Shown here one piece after another: positions 59,453-64,000 of a DNA stretch of 64,000 bases (positions within the stretch are counted from its first letter, which is position 1; each line of letters starts with the position of its first letter). This DNA comes from Nannocystis bainbridge (GTDB lineage Bacteria > Myxococcota_A > Polyangia > Nannocystales > Nannocystaceae): assembly GCF_028368995.1 (NCBI RefSeq), contig NZ_JAQNDL010000001.1:992001-1056000 (forward strand), in the 5' to 3' direction. A program made the translations under genes and the position numbers. The notes below the pieces were generated by a model. It saw only the letters and a list, made by a program, of their open reading frames with translations. It was not told the DNA's origin and ran no database searches.

Positions 59453-60094
59453 ATGACGCTTCGTCTCGGCGATACGGCCCCGAATTTCCAGGCAGACACC
59501 ACCCAAGGCCCCATCGACTTCTACCAGTGGAAGGGCGACAGCTGGGCGATCCTGTTCTCGCACCCCAAGGACTTCACGCCGGTCTGCACGACCGAGCTCG
59601 GATACACGGCCAAGCTGCGGCCCGAGTTCGAGAAGCGCGGGGTCAAGGTCCTCGGCCTGTCGGTCGACCCGGTCGAGTCGCACCATCGGTGGGAGAAGGA
59701 CATCGAGGAGACCCAGGGCACGGCCGTGAACTTCCCGGTGATCGGCGACGCGGACCGCAAGGTCAGCGAGCTCTACGGGCTCATCCACCCCAACGCCAGC
59801 GACACGCTGACGGTGCGCTCGGTGTACGTCATCGGGCCCGACAACAAGGTCAAGCTGTCGATCACGTACCCGGCCTCGACCGGCCGCAACTTCGACGAGA
59901 TCCTGCGCGTGATCGACTCGCTGCAGCTGACCTCCGAGCACAAGGTGGCGACGCCGGTGAACTGGCGCGACGGCGAGGACGTGATCATCGTGCCGTCGGT
60001 CAGCGACGACGAGGCCCGTCAGCGCTTCCCCGGCGGCTGGAACACGGTGAAGCCGTACCTGCGCCTGGTGCCCCAGCCGAAGTCGAAGGGCTGA
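59453..60094 (+). CDS. 1-Cys peroxiredoxin (Prx6-like)
   Basis: A 213-residue cytosolic thiol peroxidase. The peroxidatic Cys is in HPKDFTPVCTTELG near residue 45. LGLSVDPVESHHRWEKDIEE and FPVIGDADRKVSELYGLI are typical of the Prx6 group, and the C-terminal extension (RQRFPGGWNTVKPYLRLVPQP) confirms it. There is no resolving Cys, so an external thiol must reduce it. It detoxifies hydrogen peroxide and organic hydroperoxides. It stands alone and has a consensus-like -35 box. Confidence 0.93.
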   Translation: MTLRLGDTAPNFQADTTQGPIDFYQWKGDSWAILFSHPKDFTPVCTTELGYTAKLRPEFEKRGVKVLGLSVDPVESHHRWEKDIEETQGTAVNFPVIGDADRKVSELYGLIHPNASDTLTVRSVYVIGPDNKVKLSITYPASTGRNFDEILRVIDSLQLTSEHKVATPVNWRDGEDVIIVPSVSDDEARQRFPGGWNTVKPYLRLVPQPKSKG

Positions 60095-60168
60095 GCCCGC
60101 GAGCCCGCGCGCGCGGCTCGAACGCCCGCGCGCGGCCGTGACCGAGCCTGCGGGTGCTCGCACCCGAT

Positions 60169-60196
60169 CTGTCCGAAAGGACAGGCCACACCGGCG
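60169..60196 (+). repeat. Two 14-bp modules with a GAAA-loop hairpin
   Basis: ctgtccGAAAggac followed by aggccaCACCggcg. CTGTCC pairs with GGACAG around GAAA, a GNRA tetraloop. It lies 75 bp after the peroxiredoxin stop and could act in mRNA 3'-end formation. Confidence 0.75.
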
Positions 60197-60260
60197 CGTC
60201 GGCGACCGGGTGCGCGGACGCGACTGCGCCGCGGCGTCGCCTCGTGATAGCGTCGCGCGC

Positions 60261-61646
60261 ATGTCCTTCTTCGCTTGCTCGCTGGAACGCGCCGTCCTCG
60301 TCGCCGCGGTCCTGTCCCCGACCTTCGCCGCGGCCGCCGTGCCGATCGGCGAGCCGGTCGGCATGCTGACGAACCACGACGAGCGGGTCCTCGGCTTCAT
60401 GACCAACCGGATCCGCCGCGACCCGGCCGCTGCCGACGCCCTGCCGAGCATGGACGGCAAGACCCCGTCGGGGCGCCCGATCCCCCCGGCCTCGCCCCCG
60501 CTCGAGCTCGTCGCCGACCTCGCGCGCGCCGCCAACTTTCAAGCGACGCACATCGCCACCACCGAGTGTCCGCTGTGCGCCGACCACTCGACCTGCTGCG
60601 TGCTCGCCGGTATGGACGCAGACACCCACTGCGACGGCCCGGTGACCGTCTGCGGCGTCACCAGCATGGGCGAGCGCTTCAGCCACTTCTCCGACCGGGC
60701 CCACGCCGAGAACGGCTCGGAGGGCGGCGCCTCGGCCGAGCTGATCATGCTGGCGTGGATCGAGTCCGACGCTCATTGGGGCTCGATCAACGGCGCCAGC
60801 AGCACCGCGCTCGGCACCGGCTCGGCGCAGGGCTTCGGCAAGCCGGTGCGCCACCTGGTCTTCGGGACAGGTGGAACCTACCCGGTCGCCGGCGACGGCG
60901 TGCACTTCCGCGACATCATCCACGAGGGCGGCCCCGGGCCGAAGATGCAGCCGATGGAGACCCCGACCTTCGGCATCACCTACGCCCTGCCCGGCGGCGG
61001 TCCGCCCGAGGTCGCCCAGGTCGTGCACTACACCGACGGCGTCACGCCCGTGTGCGAGCCGCTGGCGCTGCGGTACGGTCAGCCCGATCTGGGCACCTAC
61101 GAGACCGTGCTCTCGCCTGGTCCCGGCTGTCACCGCTACTTCTTCCACATCGTCGACGGCCAGGGCGTCGAGCACCTCTACCCGACCACCGGCACGCTCG
61201 GCTTCCCGCTGCTCCCGCTCGGCGCCGACCCGGCCACCTGCCCCGATTTCGAGCCGATGCGCGCCGAGGCCCCGTGCGCCGGCACGGTCCCCCAGGACAC
61301 CACCGGCAGCGACACCACCGGCAGCGACGACAGCGGCGACGACAGCGGTGATCCCAGCGGTGATACCAGCGCGAGCAGCGACGCGAGCGCGACCAATCCC
61401 ACCGGTGACCCGACCAGCGAGGGCCCGACCAGCGCCGCGACCGGCGACGAGCCCACCACGGGCGCCTCGACCGGCGCCGCGACCTCGGCCAGCACGACCG
61501 ATCCGGCGACCGCGGGCGAGCCCGCGAGCGGCGACAGCGATGCGGGCTGCGGTTGCCGCACCGACGATCGCGCGCCCGGCCAGGGCATCGCGTTCACCTC
61601 GCTGCTCGTGCTCACCGGCTGGCTGCTCCGCCGCCGCCGCGCCTGA
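60261..61646 (+). CDS. Secreted protein with MYXO-CTERM tail, possibly CAP-like
   Basis: A 461-residue exported protein: ATG 60261 with TAGCGT seven bases upstream, signal ending near AAAAVP. The domain at 20-330 starts HDERVLGFMTNRIRRDP and contains PPLELVADLARAANFQATHIA and GERFSHFSDRAHAE, which in spacing resembles a divergent CAP/SCP domain; I am not certain. It holds several Cys (ECPLCADHSTCC, VCGVTS). A Thr/Asp/Ser linker of 90 residues leads to the MYXO-CTERM tail AGCGCRTDD, hydrophobic TSLLVLTGWLL, RRRR. Predicted surface-anchored. Confidence 0.85.
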   Translation: MSFFACSLERAVLVAAVLSPTFAAAAVPIGEPVGMLTNHDERVLGFMTNRIRRDPAAADALPSMDGKTPSGRPIPPASPPLELVADLARAANFQATHIATTECPLCADHSTCCVLAGMDADTHCDGPVTVCGVTSMGERFSHFSDRAHAENGSEGGASAELIMLAWIESDAHWGSINGASSTALGTGSAQGFGKPVRHLVFGTGGTYPVAGDGVHFRDIIHEGGPGPKMQPMETPTFGITYALPGGGPPEVAQVVHYTDGVTPVCEPLALRYGQPDLGTYETVLSPGPGCHRYFFHIVDGQGVEHLYPTTGTLGFPLLPLGADPATCPDFEPMRAEAPCAGTVPQDTTGSDTTGSDDSGDDSGDPSGDTSASSDASATNPTGDPTSEGPTSAATGDEPTTGASTGAATSASTTDPATAGEPASGDSDAGCGCRTDDRAPGQGIAFTSLLVLTGWLLRRRRA

Positions 61647-61751
61647 GCCCACGTCCAAACGTCGAGCTCGCCAGCGCAGGCGAGCTCGACACTGCGTCCC
61701 GAACCCCGACGCGCCCGCGCTTGCTAGACTCGGCCCAGGGAAGTCGCGCGC

Positions 61752-62681
61752 ATGACGATCGAGATCTTGCAGACCGGCCCGCTGCCCGAATCATGCGAGC
61801 GAGCGCTGGCCCAGCGCTTCACGCTGCACCAGCTGCACGCCCAGCCCGATGCGCGGGCGTGGCTCGCCGCTCACGGCCCGCGCATCCGCGCCCACGCCGG
61901 CGCGGGCGTGCAGGCGTCCCTGCTGGAGAGACTGCCCAACCTCGAGATCATCGCCGGCTTCGGCGTGGGCGTCGACAGTATCGACATTGTCGCCGCCAGG
62001 GCCCGCGACATTCGTGTCACCAACACGCCCGACGTCCTCGACGACGCGGTCGCCGAGCTGACCCTCGGCCTGATGATCGCCCTCGCGCGACGGATCCCCC
62101 AGGCCGATCGCCACGTGCGCGCCGGCCTGTGGCAGCGCGGCAATTTCGGCCTGTGCTCCGAGCTGACCGGCAAGACCGTCGGCATCCTCGGCCTCGGCAG
62201 GATCGGCAAGGAGATCGCCGCGCGCGCCCAGGCCATGAAGATGCGCGTCGTCTATCACGGCCGCCACCGCCAGCCGAGCGTGCCGTACATCTATTATGAC
62301 GTGCTCGAGGACATGGCCCGCGACAGCGAATGGCTGGTGGTCATCGCCCCGGGCGGCAAGGGCACCGAGCGGATCGTCTCTCGTCGGGTGCTGGAAGCGC
62401 TCGGCCCGAAGGGCATGCTCGTCAATGTCGCCCGCGGCTCGCTGGTCGACGAGCCGGCCATGATCGAGCTGCTGCAAAACGGCGGCCTCGGCGGCGCCGC
62501 GCTCGACGTGTTCGAGCACGAGCCGCAGGTCCCGGCGGCCCTGCTCGCCCTCGACAACGTCGTGCTCTCGCCGCATCAGGGCAGCGCCACCCGGCAGACG
62601 CGCGAGGCCATGGGCGCGCTGCTGGTCGCCAACCTCGAGCGGCATTTTGCAGGGGAGCCGCTGCTCACCGCGGTGGTGTGA
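61752..62681 (+). CDS. D-2-hydroxyacid dehydrogenase, GhrB-like
   Basis: A 309-residue NAD(P)-dependent dehydrogenase. The dinucleotide motif is VGILGLGRIGKEIAARA (GxGxxG) near 144. The catalytic triad is seen as NVARGSLVDE (Arg), DVFEHEPQ (Glu) and VLSPHQGSAT (His). ELTLGLMIALARRIPQAD precedes the coenzyme domain, as in glyoxylate/hydroxypyruvate reductases. It probably reduces a 2-oxoacid such as glyoxylate or hydroxypyruvate; the exact substrate is unknown. TAGACT and an AGGGA sequence lie upstream, so this gene has a leader. Confidence 0.92.
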   Translation: MTIEILQTGPLPESCERALAQRFTLHQLHAQPDARAWLAAHGPRIRAHAGAGVQASLLERLPNLEIIAGFGVGVDSIDIVAARARDIRVTNTPDVLDDAVAELTLGLMIALARRIPQADRHVRAGLWQRGNFGLCSELTGKTVGILGLGRIGKEIAARAQAMKMRVVYHGRHRQPSVPYIYYDVLEDMARDSEWLVVIAPGGKGTERIVSRRVLEALGPKGMLVNVARGSLVDEPAMIELLQNGGLGGAALDVFEHEPQVPAALLALDNVVLSPHQGSATRQTREAMGALLVANLERHFAGEPLLTAVV

Positions 62682-62736
62682 CCGGCTCGCGTTTGGCCCA
62701 GGGGCGCGGCGGCGGCCGAGGTGGTACGAATGGCCC

Positions 62737-63567
62737 ATGCGAATTTATTATGCGTGGATCTTTCTTGCAGCGGCCGCCTGCGGACCCAAGACCCCGAGCG
62801 GCGAGACCGACGGCGATGCTTCGACCGGCACCGTGACGACCGGTGACGCCGAGCCGACCACCACGACCTCCGCGAGCACGACGACCGAGGGCGACGAGAC
62901 GACCGGCGCGAGCGAGACCGGCGAGCCGCTGCCGATGTGTCCGGCGGCACAGACCCCCGAGGTGATGTTCGCCGTCGAGGGCTTCGGCGACGAATTTCAG
63001 GGTCACGTCCGGGCCTCGTGCACCGTCGAGGGCGGCTCGATCGGCGACGCGATGGATGCGGTCGAGCTGGCGTGCGACGTCGACGGCACCGAGGTCCAGG
63101 TCGCGGTGCGCTTCCTCAACGCTGTCGTGACGCTGCCCGCGGCTCTGCAGCAGCCCGAGGCCCCGGTGTCGCTGCGGTACGTCCGCGCCGACTACGAGTA
63201 CCGCGGCGAGTGGCTGGCGCTCGGCGATTTCCGCGACGTGTTGCTGCTCGGCCTGGCCGCCGGCAACAGCCCGCTGCCGTTCGTCGAGGGCGAGGGGCAG
63301 ATCCAGGACATGTTCGCGCCGGTCACCGTCGAGGCGCAGGGCGGCTTCTGTCCCAAGGGACAGGGGAGCTGCTTCGCTCTCGGCGAGCCGGCGGCGCTGC
63401 AATTCTCCAGCGGCGACGACATGACCGAGGTGCTGCCGCTGCAAGCGGGAGCGCTCGGTCCTTACGCGATCCAGGCCGGCGCCTCGTGGCTGTCCGACCC
63501 CGAGAGCGCGTACGAGTGCGACGGCCCGGGCGACGACTGGGCGGCCTTCGCCCTGGTGCGCCCGTGA
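62737..63567 (+). CDS. Lipoprotein with Thr-rich linker
   Basis: A 276-residue lipoprotein: ATG 62737, signal MRIYYAWIFLAAAAC, then a Thr/Asp/Gly linker to about residue 65. The mature domain (VMFAVEGFGDEFQGHVRASC, VELACDVDGTEVQVAVRFL, LRYVRADYEYRGEWLALGDF) reads as a single beta-sandwich with two likely disulfides and no family known to me. TACGAA precedes the start by six bases. A 14-bp module (ctgtccCAAGggac) lies in the coding region at 63348. Confidence 0.8.
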   Translation: MRIYYAWIFLAAAACGPKTPSGETDGDASTGTVTTGDAEPTTTTSASTTTEGDETTGASETGEPLPMCPAAQTPEVMFAVEGFGDEFQGHVRASCTVEGGSIGDAMDAVELACDVDGTEVQVAVRFLNAVVTLPAALQQPEAPVSLRYVRADYEYRGEWLALGDFRDVLLLGLAAGNSPLPFVEGEGQIQDMFAPVTVEAQGGFCPKGQGSCFALGEPAALQFSSGDDMTEVLPLQAGALGPYAIQAGASWLSDPESAYECDGPGDDWAAFALVRP

Positions 63568-64000
63568 GGCGGAGCGACACGATGCACAGGGCTCGAGCGA
63601 CGACCGCAGCGTTCGTCGACGACACCTGCACCGGCGATGCCCCGCGCTTCCCTCGCCGAACCGATCACCAGCCCGAGCGGATGTCCGGCTTGCTGGCCGA
63701 TCCCGTCCGCGGGCTCGAACACGGCATGAGCAAACACCCGATCCACGCGAACGCAGAGCCGGCCCGTCGCCTGCAGCGGAGGTCTCCCCGCGCACGACCC
63801 GCGCTCATGCGATGCCCGGCGCAGCGCAGCACCCTTCGCCTGCATGCGCTCGCTCGCCACGCACGAGCCTGCGCTAGGCGAGCTCGAGCTCGCCCGTAGG
63901 GAGGTCGCCGAGCTCGACGGACGAGCCGCCCGCAAACCGGGCGGAAACGGGCCGGAAGCGGCCTCAACGTCGCGTCGACGGGCTGCGCCCGGGCCCCCGA
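63568..64000. other. Right end of the window, no gene seen
   Basis: About 430 bp with open frames on both strands but no signal peptide, family motif, ribosome binding site or -10 box that would support a gene. A gene could begin beyond the edge. Confidence 0.4.

Noticed and set aside
63462..63935. Possible reverse-strand gene at the right edge
   Set aside because: It overlaps the 3' end of a clear lipoprotein gene in antisense and has shadow-like composition.

Overview
The window is a very GC-rich chromosomal segment of a delta-type myxobacterium, most probably a Nannocystis-like member of the Nannocystaceae. The reasons are about twenty lipoproteins whose lipobox is followed by Thr/Asp/Ser-rich linkers, three proteins with MYXO-CTERM tails (Cys-rich motif, hydrophobic stretch, Arg cluster), a CFI-box C-terminus, FG-GAP/VCBS surface proteins and sigma factor/Ser-Thr kinase gene pairs. 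The assignment rests on recognised families, not on a database search. No phage, IS element or CRISPR array was seen. The only RNA gene found is a tRNA-Lys(CTT).

Layout. 1-4.6 kb: a lipoprotein, then a segment duplication that left decayed copies of a Rieske oxygenase and a DUF434 gene and gave an inserted lipoprotein gene a borrowed C-terminus; the intact Rieske and DUF434 genes follow. 4.6-12.6 kb: lipoproteins, a haem-motif lipoprotein with a Tat-exported DUF1501 partner, and tRNA-Lys. 12.9-19.2 kb: a Cys-rich lipoprotein, a DUF3311/sodium-solute symporter pair, an FG-GAP lipoprotein and a VWA/DUF3520 lipoprotein. 19.2-31.3 kb: metabolic and housekeeping genes, namely adenine deaminase, group II PLP decarboxylase, a small methyltransferase, crotonase, a fused EutB-EutC ethanolamine ammonia-lyase, DNA polymerase IV, a lipid kinase and a DUF2325-like protein. 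31.5-49.9 kb: secreted and lipid-anchored proteins plus the first sigma factor/WD40-kinase operon. 50-59 kb: VCBS and beta-helix surface proteins around a second sigma factor/kinase operon. 59.4-63.6 kb: 1-Cys peroxiredoxin, a MYXO-CTERM protein, a D-2-hydroxyacid dehydrogenase and a lipoprotein. The last 430 bp hold no credible gene.

Two signals run across the whole window. First, a dispersed 14-bp repeat module, consensus ATGTCC-NNNN-GGAC, occurs at about forty places singly or in exact head-to-tail arrays of up to six units. The arms are kept (tandem units form GGACATGTCC palindromes) while the central four bases differ in almost every unit. The large arrays sit between genes, often convergent ones, and supply several stop codons and one start codon. 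Shorter runs lie inside conserved coding sequence without lengthening the protein. I do not recognise a described family and regard it as the main candidate for something undescribed. Second, many genes on both strands have a TANNNT box ending 6-8 bases before the ATG or GTG, as expected for leaderless transcripts. This fixes several start codons.
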